Assembly: GCF_000010805.1 (NCBI RefSeq)
Contig: NC_012520.1
Location: forward strand, 372,001-436,000
Direction: 5' to 3'
Source: Rhodococcus opacus B4
GTDB taxonomy: Bacteria > Actinomycetota > Actinomycetes > Mycobacteriales > Mycobacteriaceae
Length of the DNA: 64,000 nt
Shown here: positions 35,965 to 44,971 of the stretch, in pieces
Layout of the letters: the number at the start of each line of letters is the position of its first letter
Numbering within the stretch: position 1 is the first letter of the stretch
The notes under the pieces: generated by a model
Database searches by the model: none
What the model was told of the DNA's origin: nothing
Seen by the model: the letters and a program-made list of their open reading frames with translations, nothing else
Position numbers and translations under genes: made by a program

Positions 35965-36430
35965 TCCGGTGCTGTTGCACGTAACCAACTCGACGGAACT
36001 CGCCCACCAGCTCTCGCCGCAAGTATTCGTCGACAAGCTCAACCGTCTCCTCGCGGCAGTGATCGCGGCAACCGAGAGCCACCACGGGCTGGTCAACAAA
36101 TTCGAGGGAGACGCCGCACGGCAGATCCGCGACCGCGTCCTCGCCGACGTGGGGAACTCGACATCGGGATCGGACTCGCTACCGGCGCCGTCGTCGCCGG
36201 AAACCTCGGCACCGACCAGCGCCTGGAATACACCGTCATCGGCGACGCGGTCAACGAGGCATCACGCCTCACAGACCCTCGCCAAACACACGCCGGGATG
36301 GATCCTCGCCGCCGACACCGTCATCAGAGCTGCCAGCGAACACGAACGCGAATAATGGACACCACACGGCGAACTCTCCCTCAAAGGACGAACCCTGCCG
36401 ACACAAACCTGGGAAAGCAGCACCCCCTGT
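35965..36430 (+). pseudogene. Class III adenylate/guanylate cyclase catalytic domain remnant
   Basis: '[19 protein letters not shown]' and '[13 protein letters not shown]' give the N-terminal part of the catalytic domain. In a second frame, '[18 protein letters not shown]' and '[17 protein letters not shown]' give the C-terminal part. Part of the middle is deleted and the ends shift frame again ('[14 protein letters not shown]'). Confidence 0.8.
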
Positions 36431-36514
36431 GAGCACTAACCGTGATTCGGTTAAACCGGGAACGCCGACACGCTAACGGCACCTCTGACCTACGGGGCCC
36501 GTGGAGATTCCGCG

Positions 36515-36790
36515 TCAGGCAGCCGTCTCGACGGTGGACACAGATCGATAGGCGGCCCCGTCTCGCAACATCGCCCACAGAACGTTCGATCTCCGCCTGG
36601 CCAGAGCAAGTACTGCTTGGGTGTGCCGTTTCCCTTCCGCGCGTTTGCGGTCGTAATAGGTCTTGGACTCGGGCACTGGATCTCACGCTGAGCTGGGCGG
36701 ACAGGTAGAACACCCGCAACAGTCGGCGATCGTAGCGCCGTGGTCGTCGGTGGTTGCCGCTGATGCGGCCCGAATCCCGCGGCACCAGGG
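36515..36790 (-). pseudogene. IS110-family transposase, C-terminal remnant
   Basis: Minus-strand frames give 'RDSGRISGNHRRPRRYDRRL', 'RVFYLSAQLSVRSSAR', then 'YYDRKRAEGKRHTQAVLALA' and 'RRRSNVLWAMLRDGAAY' before a stop. This is the C-terminal pattern of IS110/IS116-type transposases. It differs from the remnant at 27856, which represents another subgroup. The N-terminal half is absent. Confidence 0.72.
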
Positions 36791-36960
36791 GTGGCGGAGC
36801 GCAACGTTGTGGCATGGGATGACCTCGCCACCGATCCCACCCGGGTGGAGATGGTTGTCGACGACCGGGACACCGTGGTGTACCCACGAGCCATCCCTCC
36901 GTGTATGTAGCGGCGTTGAGTACCCAAACGGATCGAGATAGTCACCGCGCTGGCCAAGTG

Positions 36961-37017
36961 ACCGCCACCGGCAAGATCCGCAAATTCGATCTGCGTCAAC
37001 AACATCGCGATGGTTGA
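36961..37017 (+). pseudogene. C-terminal tip of an AMP-binding (acyl-CoA synthetase-like) enzyme
   Basis: 'TATGKIRKFDLRQQHRDG' followed by a stop matches the catalytic-Lys tail (TGKxxKxxLR) of acyl-CoA synthetases. Nothing upstream in frame continues the family, so it is a short orphan fragment. Confidence 0.5.
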
Positions 37018-37155
37018 GCGCACAAGGCGGTGTCGGTGAGATCGCGAGTTTGTCGTTATCCGCGTCGCGGGGTGAGCTGCATTTCATGTCCTTGATTGTC
37101 CCCCCCGGGAGGCGATTGGGCGTTTCGGGCGCAGAGAGGACCACTGCCGGGAGCG

Positions 37156-37419
37156 TCACTGCGCGCAACGAGTGTGTTTGGTGTGACCCTTGTCGCCGAC
37201 GGCGAGGTCTACGAGTGCGCGTGCGTTGAGCACGCTGAGGTGGTGACGGTGGGCCATGCGCAGCAACTCGTCGAATGCGGCGGTGTCGCTGCAGCCGCGT
37301 AACGCGATCACAATGCCTTTCGCGGTCGACAATAGTTGCCGGCCATCCATCCGACGCTTGTCCGTGGCATCTGCGGGCTCCAGCGCCGGGGTGTCACCGG
37401 TATCGGGTACTTCGGTCAT
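37156..37419 (-). CDS. ANTAR-domain protein
   Basis: An 87-residue protein whose C-terminal 55 residues match the ANTAR RNA-binding fold: 'DGRQLLSTAKGIVIALRG' then 'AAFDELLRMAHRHHLSVLN'. ANTAR domains bind paired hairpins in mRNA leaders and antiterminate transcription. The usual N-terminal GAF or receiver domain is missing; only about 30 polar residues precede the fold. The start is the ATG at 37419 with AGAGG about 8 bases upstream. A longer open frame continues to 37662 but looks non-coding. Confidence 0.72.
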   Translation of the reverse strand: MTEVPDTGDTPALEPADATDKRRMDGRQLLSTAKGIVIALRGCSDTAAFDELLRMAHRHHLSVLNARALVDLAVGDKGHTKHTRCAQ

Positions 37420-37924
37420 CTCCCACGCCTCTGTTGATGCTGTGGTTTGCTGCGGCCACGCCGGTAGAGGGACACGAGTGCGCGGTGTGGGGAGTCGCTG
37501 CGTGGCTTCCGCGGCGCCCTGAGTGCTCCGCTTGTGAGGAGCGAGGGAGCGACCCGCAGGGCCCGCGCCCGCGTCTTCGGTATGCCGAGGCGGGCAAGCT
37601 CCGTGTACCAGCGCCGGACACCTGCACCGGGACGCCGGTGCCGCGGCCGGGGGTGCCGACACCGGGGCGTCGACGACCGGTTTCGGTGTGCCCCGGTCTC
37701 AGGTCCGGCGCCGAGGTGCCGACACCGAACTCTGGGAGCATCGGCGAGTGATCTGGGTGGCCCTTGGTCGGGGCCGGTAGTCGTCGCTGGTGGTGGGTCG
37801 GGGCGGGTAGCCGCTGGCGCTCGAGCCAGCGCGTTTCATAGGCCAGGACCACCCCCCAGGTGAGATACGGGCCGAAGAGGGCGACCGGAAGGCCGATCAA
37901 GGACAGGACCACAAGGTGTTCCAT
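37394..37924 (-). CDS. Possible small membrane protein with unusual tail
   Basis: ATG at 37924 (MEHLVVLSLIG) with GGAG about 7 bases upstream. Residues 3-30 form one convincing hydrophobic helix or hairpin followed by 'YETRWLERQR'. The remaining 140 residues are Pro/Gly/Arg-rich and may be out of frame. The frame overlaps the ANTAR start. Possibly only the N-terminal 40 residues are real. Function unknown. Confidence 0.35.
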   Translation of the reverse strand: MEHLVVLSLIGLPVALFGPYLTWGVVLAYETRWLERQRLPAPTHHQRRLPAPTKGHPDHSPMLPEFGVGTSAPDLRPGHTETGRRRPGVGTPGRGTGVPVQVSGAGTRSLPASAYRRRGRGPCGSLPRSSQAEHSGRRGSHAATPHTAHSCPSTGVAAANHSINRGVGDDRSTRYR

Positions 37925-38667
37925 CGCGCGCTCCGTAGCGGTGGCTGAGTTCTAGCTGAGCCGATCCCTCACGTTGGCACCACTTACGGTAACGAAATCG
38001 TCTTGAGACTGAGTTGCGTGCATGTGAACTGTCGAACACTCCGATGTATCCACTCGATGTCGAAACTGCAGTTCAAGGCATAATACCGACCGGCCGCGCG
38101 GTCTGGCACCACGCGGCCAAGAACGAGCAGAGGGGTGTGGAACCGCCGAGGGGCGAAACCACGGTCACCCGCGGCCACCAGCAGAACCGTTTAACCCTCG
38201 TTTAACCCCAATACCGTTCAGTTACCGTCTGAGTACGGTGCATATTGTTCTGCATCCAGGCGTTCCGAGAGAAGCGGCTGAGCTGTCACGTCATCGACGG
38301 TCGCCGATTGAACGTGCGTGTTGTCGCGGAGGAGAGTGGAAGAGGTTCTGGGCAAGAATGTGTCGGTTGGCGCTGTCGCCGCGACGGGTCACCGGACGGC
38401 ACATCCTGACCGAAGGGTCCCTTTCCTTGCCGGAAATGGGGCGATGCGCGCGAATGCCATTGATGTCCAGAGATTTCCACGACTGCGCTGTCGACCATGG
38501 TCGACGGCGCACCCCCGCCTGTCGTGAGTCCGGGCCACCTACAACAGCACTGACCAGTCAGAATGGACGAGGGTTGGCGATGGCGATGATTCATATTGAA
38601 GCAGAGCCGGTTTCGGGGGCGTGGGTGCGGTCCGGGCTCAGGCCACCCGCCGCCGACCGAGCACGTT
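37925..38667. other. No gene seen
   Basis: No recognisable gene on either strand. GTTTAACCC-type repeats occur near 38185-38205 and AT-richer sequence near 38205-38245, which could be a promoter, but no downstream gene survives. Confidence 0.35.
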
Positions 38668-38840
38668 CCGTCCGAGATGCGAAACCCCGGGCTCGAATCG
38701 ACCGAGATCAGCCCGGGCGGGTACCTTCCGGCAGACCCCCGACGGTTGGCGGGCACCCTCACCTCCTACGACCTGAAGGCGGTCGGCGGGTTCACCCGCG
38801 TGCTGCTGCACGACGCGCTGACCACGACCCGTACCCGACA
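38668..38840 (+). pseudogene. IolE-like sugar isomerase/inosose dehydratase fragment
   Basis: 'NPGLESTEISPGGYLPADPR' and 'GTLTSYDLKAVGGFTRVLLH' resemble the N-terminal part of TIM-barrel inosose dehydratases (IolE family), where a loop reads like 'LGPxGYLPxDP' followed by 'LxLVGGFVPxVLH'. It is a short isolated piece without the metal-binding parts. Confidence 0.5.
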
Positions 38841-39280
38841 TCACCGACACCCGCGCGGCCTACGCCGCCGCCCAGGGCGCGTACCCCCGCTCGGCGACGC
38901 TGACGTCGAGCACCAGGGGACCAGGGTTTTCGGCCGGGTGGTTCATGCTAGAATGGGGCACCATCGTGACGGGTGAATCAGAAGCCGAGGATCCAGTCTC
39001 GGATGTGATGGCAAGCGCGGCGTACCTGCGGAGCATCGCACAGTGACCGCCCTGAGGACCAGCGTTCTCGGAACGTCCCGCTCGCGGAGCTGTTGATCGC
39101 CGAAACGGCGATCTCAGACCTCGGGTCCGATCCGGACCCGCACATCTACTCCACATTGTCTACGCCTCACCCACCGCTCAGCGACAATCCGATGGGCAAG
39201 CATCAACTCTCGTGCCGTCCGAAGGCAGGGTATACACGCCGACAGCATCGTGGATCATCCCCGGAAGGTGGATACCGGGC
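38841..39280. other. Decayed sequence before the IS3 element
   Basis: Short coding-like stretches ('GWFMLEWGTIVTGESEAEDP', 'VMASAAYLRSIA') end in stops. No family was recognised and no intact gene is present. Confidence 0.35.
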
Positions 39281-39308
39281 GTTCCCCCCGAGGTGTGGAC
39301 ACCAGTTC

Positions 39309-40205
39309 CTATGCGGCGGTGGCCAGCGTAGCCGATCGCCGCTCGAACTCGACCGGACAGATCTGGCCGAGAGTGGAGTGCCTCCTTCTGGTGTTGTAGC
39401 GCGTGATCCAGCGGAAGACAGCAGCACGTGCCTCGCCCGCGCTGTTCCAGCGCTTCCGACTCTGTAACGTCTCCCGCTTCAGCGTCGCGTTCAGCGACTC
39501 GGCCGCCGCGTTGTCCGCCGACGTCCCGACCGCACCCCGCGATGTCGTCACGCCCAGCTCGCGACACAGGTCGGCGAACTCGGCCGACGCATACTGAGCC
39601 CCGTTGTCGGAGTGGAAAATTGACCCATCGAGACCGGCGGCGCCGCGACAGGCCGCCGCCGCCCGCAGTGCATCGGTGACCAACTCGGTACGCATGTGGT
39701 CGGCGATCGACCACCCCGCCAACCGTCGCGAACCCAGGTCCAACACCGTCGCCAGATACAAAAACTCACCATCACCGACCGGCAAATAGGTGATGTCGCC
39801 GACGTATCGGGTGTTCGGTGCGCTCGCGGTGAAATCCCGCCGGATCAGATCCGGCACCGGGGCCGCGTCCGGGGCGGGAATCGTGGTGCGGACCGGTTTG
39901 CGCAGATGCACACCGACGATCCCGTGCTCGCGCATCACACGCTCGACCCGCTTGTGATTGACCTCGATCCCGGCCTCGCGCAGCTCCGCGGTCACCCGCG
40001 GGGCACCGTAGGTGCCGTCGGAGTCGGAGTGGATGGCACGGATCCGCTCGGCCAGCTCCTGATCGGCGCGGACGCGTTCCGCCCGGGCCGGCGCCGAGGA
40101 CCGCCACCGGTAGAAACCCGAGCGGGATACCTCCAGGATTTGGCACAGCCACTTCACCGGAACGGTGTCGCAGTGGTCATCAACGAATCGGAAGCGGCTC
40201 ACCAA
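39309..40205 (-). CDS. IS3-family transposase OrfB (DDE integrase domain)
   Basis: A 298-residue OrfB with the HTH_21 segment ('RIRAIHSDSDGTYGAPRVTA') and the rve integrase core: the first Asp in 'YVGDITYLPVGDGE', the second in 'GSIFHSDNGAQYAS' and Glu in 'NAAAESLNATLKRE'. It appears full-length. Its start overlaps the orfA stop, as in IS3 elements that make OrfAB by programmed -1 frameshifting. Confidence 0.92.
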   Translation of the reverse strand: MVSRFRFVDDHCDTVPVKWLCQILEVSRSGFYRWRSSAPARAERVRADQELAERIRAIHSDSDGTYGAPRVTAELREAGIEVNHKRVERVMREHGIVGVHLRKPVRTTIPAPDAAPVPDLIRRDFTASAPNTRYVGDITYLPVGDGEFLYLATVLDLGSRRLAGWSIADHMRTELVTDALRAAAACRGAAGLDGSIFHSDNGAQYASAEFADLCRELGVTTSRGAVGTSADNAAAESLNATLKRETLQSRKRWNSAGEARAAVFRWITRYNTRRRHSTLGQICPVEFERRSATLATAA

Positions 40206-40549
40206 TTCGTCTCGCCCGCGAAATACTTCGCCGCCCTCCGCAAGATCTCCCGCTCGGTTTCGAGCTTCCGGATCTGGGCCTTGAGCTGCCTATTCTCTTC
40301 CTCTAACACGGACTCGGACGATACCGCGCCTGCCCGCGATGTCGGCCGCGCCACCCCACTGGCCCGGAGCTCGTCCGTGGAGGTACCGGTGCGTTTGCGC
40401 TCCGCCCGCACCCAATTCCGTAGGGTCTCGCGGCTGACTCCCAGGTCGTTGCCGATGCCATCGAAGGTGTGGCTCGGATCGGACAGGTACAGCGCGACGG
40501 CATCGGCCTTGAACTCCGCCGAGTACGCCTTCATCGCCATCAGTGACAT
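40199..40549 (-). CDS. IS3-family transposase OrfA (helix-turn-helix)
   Basis: A 116-residue OrfA. The helix-turn-helix is 'GIGNDLGVSRETLRNWVRAE', and a leucine-zipper-like C-terminus follows ('EEENRQLKAQIRKLETEREI'). The start is the ATG at 40549 after GAGGAAG (an ATG three codons later is possible). It overlaps orfB by 7 bases. Confidence 0.9.
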   Translation of the reverse strand: MSLMAMKAYSAEFKADAVALYLSDPSHTFDGIGNDLGVSRETLRNWVRAERKRTGTSTDELRASGVARPTSRAGAVSSESVLEEENRQLKAQIRKLETEREILRRAAKYFAGETNW

Positions 40550-40832
40550 CTCTTCCTCTGGGACCTTCACGACCCAGTGTTCACGATGTCCACACTTGAG
40601 GGGGAACCCCCACCAACCTCCGAGCGAGCAGAGCACGACATTGACCGGTCGCTTCGGACTGCAGCAACGACAAAGAAGCGTCGTGCATGAAATGGCCGAC
40701 AAACAATTTCGAATGGGCGGTACACGGAAGAGCGGAGTCAACGCTCCGTGACAACACCACCTACCAGCCCACACCGACTGCGATCGCCCGGCATAATCAG
40801 ATTTTGGATCACGATCACGTTCGAGGGCCGGA

Positions 40833-41066
40833 TCAACGCGAAGAACTAAACCGCTGTGTCAGAGGCGGATCCACCGCAAGTCGGAAAGTCCCGGTACTTT
40901 TGCTGCGCACGACGCCTGATTCAAGCCTGCGCCTATTGCGGGGTGACTCCGCCGTCCGCCCGACTTTGTCGTAGATGTGACCGCACACGTGGATGATGAT
41001 GGGGATCAATGCTGGAGAAAGCATGAAGATCACCAGCGGGACGAACCAGTAGATGAACTCGATCAT
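40833..41066 (-). CDS. Small single-span membrane protein
   Basis: 77 residues. The N-terminal 30 ('MIEFIYWFVPLVIFMLSPAL') form one strong hydrophobic helix followed by a His/Cys-bearing segment and a polar, Arg-rich tail. A good AAAGAGGT site precedes the ATG. The tail composition suggests that the native C-terminus may have been replaced after about residue 40. Function unknown. Confidence 0.5.
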   Translation of the reverse strand: MIEFIYWFVPLVIFMLSPALIPIIIHVCGHIYDKVGRTAESPRNRRRLESGVVRSKSTGTFRLAVDPPLTQRFSSSR

Positions 41067-41123
41067 TGCGGTACCTCTTTGTTGGTCGGAAGTATTCGAT
41101 GCGCCTCGGCGATCCAGTCGACC

Positions 41124-41588
41124 TCAAGGGGCCTCCCGTGCCGTGTGTGGGAAGGGTGTGGTCCGGGCGATCACGTCCGAAGGAGGGCGGCCGAACTCTG
41201 CGCGGTACGCGGCGTAGAAGCCGTCCATGAAGAACCGGTGTGCCGGGCCGTCGGGGAAGGGGGAGAGCCCGGATCGAGATTGCGCTGCGGGTGCTCGCGG
41301 TCCAGCTGGCGACGACCGTCTGATCTCCCTGGTTGGAGGGTAGTGACAAGCTGGTTCCGAGATGGCTGAGCCCGATCCGATCTTGGGGATGACCCCGGCA
41401 CCCTCGTGGCCCCCGACTACAGGGAAGTGCATCGGGATGTCGCCTGTGACCAAGTGCTCGTCCGAGTGGCACAGTCCGCTGGCGGTGAGCCTGACCATCG
41501 CCTCGCCGGGCTTGGGGTCGTCTAGGTCGAGTTCTTCGACCTGCCAACTTCTCTCCGAGCCCCCACAAACTGCAGCCTTTGTCTTCAT
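41124..41588 (-). pseudogene. NDMA-type alcohol dehydrogenase, truncated and fused to unrelated sequence
   Basis: The first 70 residues (MKTKAAVCGGSE...'ASGLCHSDEHLVTGDIPMHF', 'VVGGHEGAGVI') match the N-terminus of the alcohol dehydrogenase at 11845. Beyond 'GAGVIPKIG' the frame departs from the family and ends in 'AHRFFMDGFYAAYRAEFGRP', which I do not recognise. The structural zinc site and Rossmann domain are missing. It is a deletion product of a second dehydrogenase. Confidence 0.8.
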
Positions 41589-41618
41589 CCCACTCTCTCC
41601 ATTCCACGAGCCGATCAC

Positions 41619-42042
41619 GGACTCTCCTCACTATGCGCGTGTGGTCTACGTCACCGCGCGGTCCGCACGTGCCAGGCTTGGCCCGTACGCGCCAACCGGG
41701 AGCCCCGGGGGGTGGGAGTCGTGGTACTCCGCAGGTGAGTTTTTCGCCGAACAATCTCTCCTGTGACCACCCGGTGCGCGGTCGACCGGCAGTCGGTTCC
41801 GGTAGGCGCTGTCGGACGGGCCACCACTGCAAGGGATGAAGCCGCGACCCTCACCTCGGATCATCGCTGTCTCGAGAGGCCGTTCGTGGTTGAGCATGCG
41901 GCTGGTTCCGTGTGGCTGCGAGCTTCCTTCCTGGCGTTGGCATCGAGCGAGAAGCGCCCTGGACGCCGGGGTGCGGACTTGCGGTGGCCATCTGGCGCGA
42001 TCAGCCGGGGGTATACAAAAGAGCATCGGTGTATAGACAAAT
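41619..42042. other. Region between the ADH remnant and alkB, no gene seen
   Basis: No intact coding frame on either strand. The last 100 bases before alkB are AT-richer and hold the promoter and operator-like repeat described separately. Confidence 0.4.
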
Positions 42043-42057
42043 TACAGATCGTCTGTA
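42043..42057. promoter_or_regulatory. Operator-like inverted repeat upstream of alkB
   Basis: TACAGA-TCG-TCTGTA is a perfect inverted repeat (6-base arms, 3-base spacer) 63 bases before the alkB start. It sits in the AT-rich segment where the promoter should be. The TetR-type AlkU encoded at the end of the operon is the natural candidate to bind it. Confidence 0.55.
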
Positions 42058-42119
42058 GTGTCAATACCTGAGTGATCCAGGGCATAGTCCCGAACTGGTC
42101 CCGAAGGTGAGGAGTAGAG

Positions 42120-43340
42120 GTGACGACGAACGTGAATACCGAGTCGCACATTCCTGTCGAGGAATGGCGTGACAAGAAGCGACACTTGTGGCTGCTGGGG
42201 TTGATTCCACCGACGGCCGTCTTCCTGGGCGCGGCGTTGGTCTGGGGATTTAATGAGCTCGGCTGGAACGCGGTGTCACCGATCTGGTGGTGGATCGGTG
42301 TGATGCTCCTGTTCGGGCTGCTTCCTGTTCTCGACATCTTCTTCGGGCCCGACGGCCAGAATCCGCCGGAGGAGGTGATGGAGCGACTCGAGAACGACAA
42401 GTACTACCGCTACTGCACGTATGTGTATATCCCGTTCCAGCTGGCGAGTCTCGTCTTCGCGTGTTACCTGTGGTCGGCGGACAATCTCGCCTGGCTGGGG
42501 ATTGACGGGGGATTGAGCTGGATCTCGAAGATCGGACTCGCGTTGAGCATTGGGGTGATGGGCGGAGTCGGTATCAACACTGCACATGAGATGGGTCACA
42601 AGAAGGACGAACTCGAGCGCTGGCTGTCGAAAGTGACTCTGGCGCAAACGTTCTACGGGCACTTCTATATCGAACACAACCGAGGGCACCACGTGCGTGT
42701 GTCTACGCCGGAAGATCCTGCCAGTGCACGGTTCGGCGAGACGTTCTGGGCGTTTCTTCCACGCAGTGTGTGGGGCAGTCTCAAGTCCTCCTGGGAACTC
42801 GAAAAGACCCGCATGCAGCGACTCGGCAAGAGCACGTGGAGCATCCACAATGATGTACTCAATGCCTGGGCAATGTCGGTCGTGGTGTTCGGCGCACTGA
42901 CCATCGGTTTCGGTGTCGAAATCGTTCCATTTCTGGTTATCCAAGCCATCTATGGCTTTTCTCTACTCGAAACCGTGAACTACCTCGAACACTATGGGCT
43001 GTTGCGGCAAAAGACCGCGAGTGGTCGGTACGAGCGATGCGCACCAGTGCACAGTTGGAACTCGGACCACATCTGCACCAACATCTTTCTGTACCACTTG
43101 CAGCGGCACAGTGACCACCATGCCAATCCGACCCGCCGCTATCAGACGCTTCGCAGTATGGACGGTGCGCCGAACCTCCCGAGTGGCTACGCGAGCATGA
43201 TCGTCCTCGCCTATGTTCCGCCGATCTGGCGCACGGTAATGGACAAGCGGGTTCTCACCCACTACGACGGCGATATCACACGGGTGAACGTTCAGCCGAG
43301 CAAGCGTGAGAAGGTCCTATCCAAGTACGGAGCGAAGTAA
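42120..43340 (+). CDS. alkB: Alkane 1-monooxygenase
   Basis: A 406-residue integral-membrane di-iron alkane hydroxylase. The His boxes are HEMGHK (156-161), EHNRGHH (185-191) and LQRHSDHH (327-334), plus the AlkB signature 'NYLEHYGL'. There are about six hydrophobic helices. It hydroxylates the terminal carbon of n-alkanes using electrons from rubredoxin. The start is the GTG at 42120 after a GGAG-type site. Its stop overlaps the first rubredoxin start by one base (TAATG), making it the first gene of a tight five-gene operon. Confidence 0.97.
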   Translation: MTTNVNTESHIPVEEWRDKKRHLWLLGLIPPTAVFLGAALVWGFNELGWNAVSPIWWWIGVMLLFGLLPVLDIFFGPDGQNPPEEVMERLENDKYYRYCTYVYIPFQLASLVFACYLWSADNLAWLGIDGGLSWISKIGLALSIGVMGGVGINTAHEMGHKKDELERWLSKVTLAQTFYGHFYIEHNRGHHVRVSTPEDPASARFGETFWAFLPRSVWGSLKSSWELEKTRMQRLGKSTWSIHNDVLNAWAMSVVVFGALTIGFGVEIVPFLVIQAIYGFSLLETVNYLEHYGLLRQKTASGRYERCAPVHSWNSDHICTNIFLYHLQRHSDHHANPTRRYQTLRSMDGAPNLPSGYASMIVLAYVPPIWRTVMDKRVLTHYDGDITRVNVQPSKREKVLSKYGAK

Positions 43341-43525
43341 TGGCACGTTATCGATGCCCCGTCTGCGACTACGTGTATGACGAACGTACTGGCGCACCAC
43401 GAGAGGGATTCCCGGCGGCAACCCGATGGAGTGCTATCCCCGAAAGCTGGTGCTGCCCGGACTGCGGAGTGCGGGAGAAAGTCGATTTTGCACCCGTGGA
43501 CACCGACACGACGACAAGGAGTTGA
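43340..43525 (+). CDS. rubA1: Rubredoxin (AlkG1-like)
   Basis: A 61-residue rubredoxin with iron-binding cysteines in '[10 protein letters not shown]' and '[10 protein letters not shown]'. The extra Arg after the second CxxC pair and the overall style fit the AlkG1 group. Published complementation work reported that AlkG1 proteins cannot replace AlkG in supporting alkane hydroxylase, so its role in the operon is unclear. Confidence 0.95.
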   Translation: MARYRCPVCDYVYDERTGAPREGFPAATRWSAIPESWCCPDCGVREKVDFAPVDTDTTTRS

Positions 43526-43526
43526 C

Positions 43527-43712
43527 ATGAACTCTGATTTCAAGCTGTACCGATGCATTCAATGCGGATTCGAATACGACGAAGCCGAAGGCTGGCCCGA
43601 GGACGGCATCGCGCAGGGTACTCGATGGGACGATATCCCTGAAGACTGGAGTTGCCCGGACTGCGGTGCCGCGAAAGCGGACTTCGAAATGATTGAAGTG
43701 GCCCGCTCGTGA
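43527..43712 (+). CDS. rubA2: Rubredoxin (AlkG2-like)
   Basis: A 61-residue rubredoxin starting at the ATG at 43527 behind AAGGAG. The cysteines are in '[10 protein letters not shown]' and '[14 protein letters not shown]'. It fits the AlkG2 group, the type known to pass electrons to AlkB. It begins one base after the rubA1 stop and overlaps the rubredoxin reductase start (GTGA). Confidence 0.95.
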   Translation: MNSDFKLYRCIQCGFEYDEAEGWPEDGIAQGTRWDDIPEDWSCPDCGAAKADFEMIEVARS

Positions 43713-44971
43713 CGACGATGGTGATCGTCGGTACCGGCATCGCCGGCGCAACTGCAGCGGAGACTCTACGGGCAGAGGGCTTCTCGGGAAGAATAGTGAT
43801 GGTCGGAGACGAACCGAGCCTCCCTTATCGGCGGCCGGCGCTCTCCAAGGACTTGCTTGCAGGCACAATGACAGCCGAGCGGGCGCTCCTCAAATCCGAC
43901 ACCGCGTGGACCGAGAAGGACATCGACATTCGTTCGGGCATCAGCGCCGAAACGATCGATCCAGAACGGCGAACCGTGGCGCTGTCGGACGGCGAGACAC
44001 TCACATTCGAGGCGTTGCTACTGGCAACAGGCGGACGAGCACGTGAGTTCGCCACCCGCTCAGGCGAGCGAATCCACACGTTGCGAGGCCTCGCGGATAC
44101 CACGTCGCTGCGGGATGCGATCATCGGCGCAGGGTCTGTCCTGATCGTCGGCGGTGGGTTGATTGGGTCCGAGGTGGCGGCAACCGCGCGCTCGCTCGGA
44201 ACCGAGGTCACGATTCTCGAAGCGGCGGAAGCGCCGTTGATCAGGATTCTTCCGCCGGCGATCTCGAAGATGTACCGCCAACTCCATGCCGAGCATGGAG
44301 TCACCATGGAAACCGGTGTCAGTCTCACCAGCCTGACCTTGGATGATCACGGTGTCGTGGCCACGGACACCGAGGGGCGCACATGGTCCGCCGGAATGGC
44401 GCTGGTGGCGATCGGGATGGCGCCGAACACCGAACTGGCTGCATCGGCTCGGCTTTCAATCGACAACGGCATTGTCGTCGATGAGCATTTCCGCACCTCG
44501 GCGTCGGGGATTTACGCGGCAGGCGATGTCGCGAACTGCCCGAACCCGATTATCGGAGGCAGACACAGAACCGAGCATTGGAACAGCGCCATGTCTCAGG
44601 GGGCGGCTGCGGCGAAAGCCATGCTAGGCAGGCCCGCGCTCTTCACCGAGGTGCCGTGGGCGTGGTCCACGCAGTACGGCCACAATCTCCAGTTCGCTGG
44701 CTGGCCCCGGGCCGACGATGATTTGATCGTCCGTGGCTCCCTCGACGACCGCAACTTTACGGCGCTGTTCAGTAGGAATCGGATGCTCGTCGGGGCTGTG
44801 TCGGTGGGACGCCCCAAGGACATCCGCGCCGCGCGGGAATTGATCCAACATCGCAGCCCCCTCGATCAGCAGGCTCTCAGGGACGAAGACACCTCACTGG
44901 CGGACCTCGCCGCCATACGGCGAGAAACTGCCCCGCGATCGGTGGCCCCCATCGATTCCGTCCATGGCTGA
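43709..44971 (+). CDS. rubB: Rubredoxin reductase
   Basis: A 420-residue FAD/NAD-linked reductase. It has the FAD motif '[16 protein letters not shown]', the family signature '[13 protein letters not shown]', the NAD motif '[20 protein letters not shown]' and '[14 protein letters not shown]'. It transfers electrons from NADH to the rubredoxins that serve AlkB. The GTG start overlaps the rubA2 stop, and the gene overlaps alkU by 8 bases. Confidence 0.96.
   Translation: MTTMVIVGTGIAGATAAETLRAEGFSGRIVMVGDEPSLPYRRPALSKDLLAGTMTAERALLKSDTAWTEKDIDIRSGISAETIDPERRTVALSDGETLTFEALLLATGGRAREFATRSGERIHTLRGLADTTSLRDAIIGAGSVLIVGGGLIGSEVAATARSLGTEVTILEAAEAPLIRILPPAISKMYRQLHAEHGVTMETGVSLTSLTLDDHGVVATDTEGRTWSAGMALVAIGMAPNTELAASARLSIDNGIVVDEHFRTSASGIYAAGDVANCPNPIIGGRHRTEHWNSAMSQGAAAAKAMLGRPALFTEVPWAWSTQYGHNLQFAGWPRADDDLIVRGSLDDRNFTALFSRNRMLVGAVSVGRPKDIRAARELIQHRSPLDQQALRDEDTSLADLAAIRRETAPRSVAPIDSVHG

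Larger units (their letters stand above)
39281..40607 (-). mobile_element. IS3-family insertion sequence
   Basis: The ends are imperfect inverted repeats: GTTCCCCCCGAGGTGTGGAC at 39281 against the complement of the segment ending at 40607; they differ at a few positions. They enclose orfA and orfB on the minus strand, about 1327 bases in all. No clear target duplication is visible, so this may be an old insertion. Confidence 0.85.
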
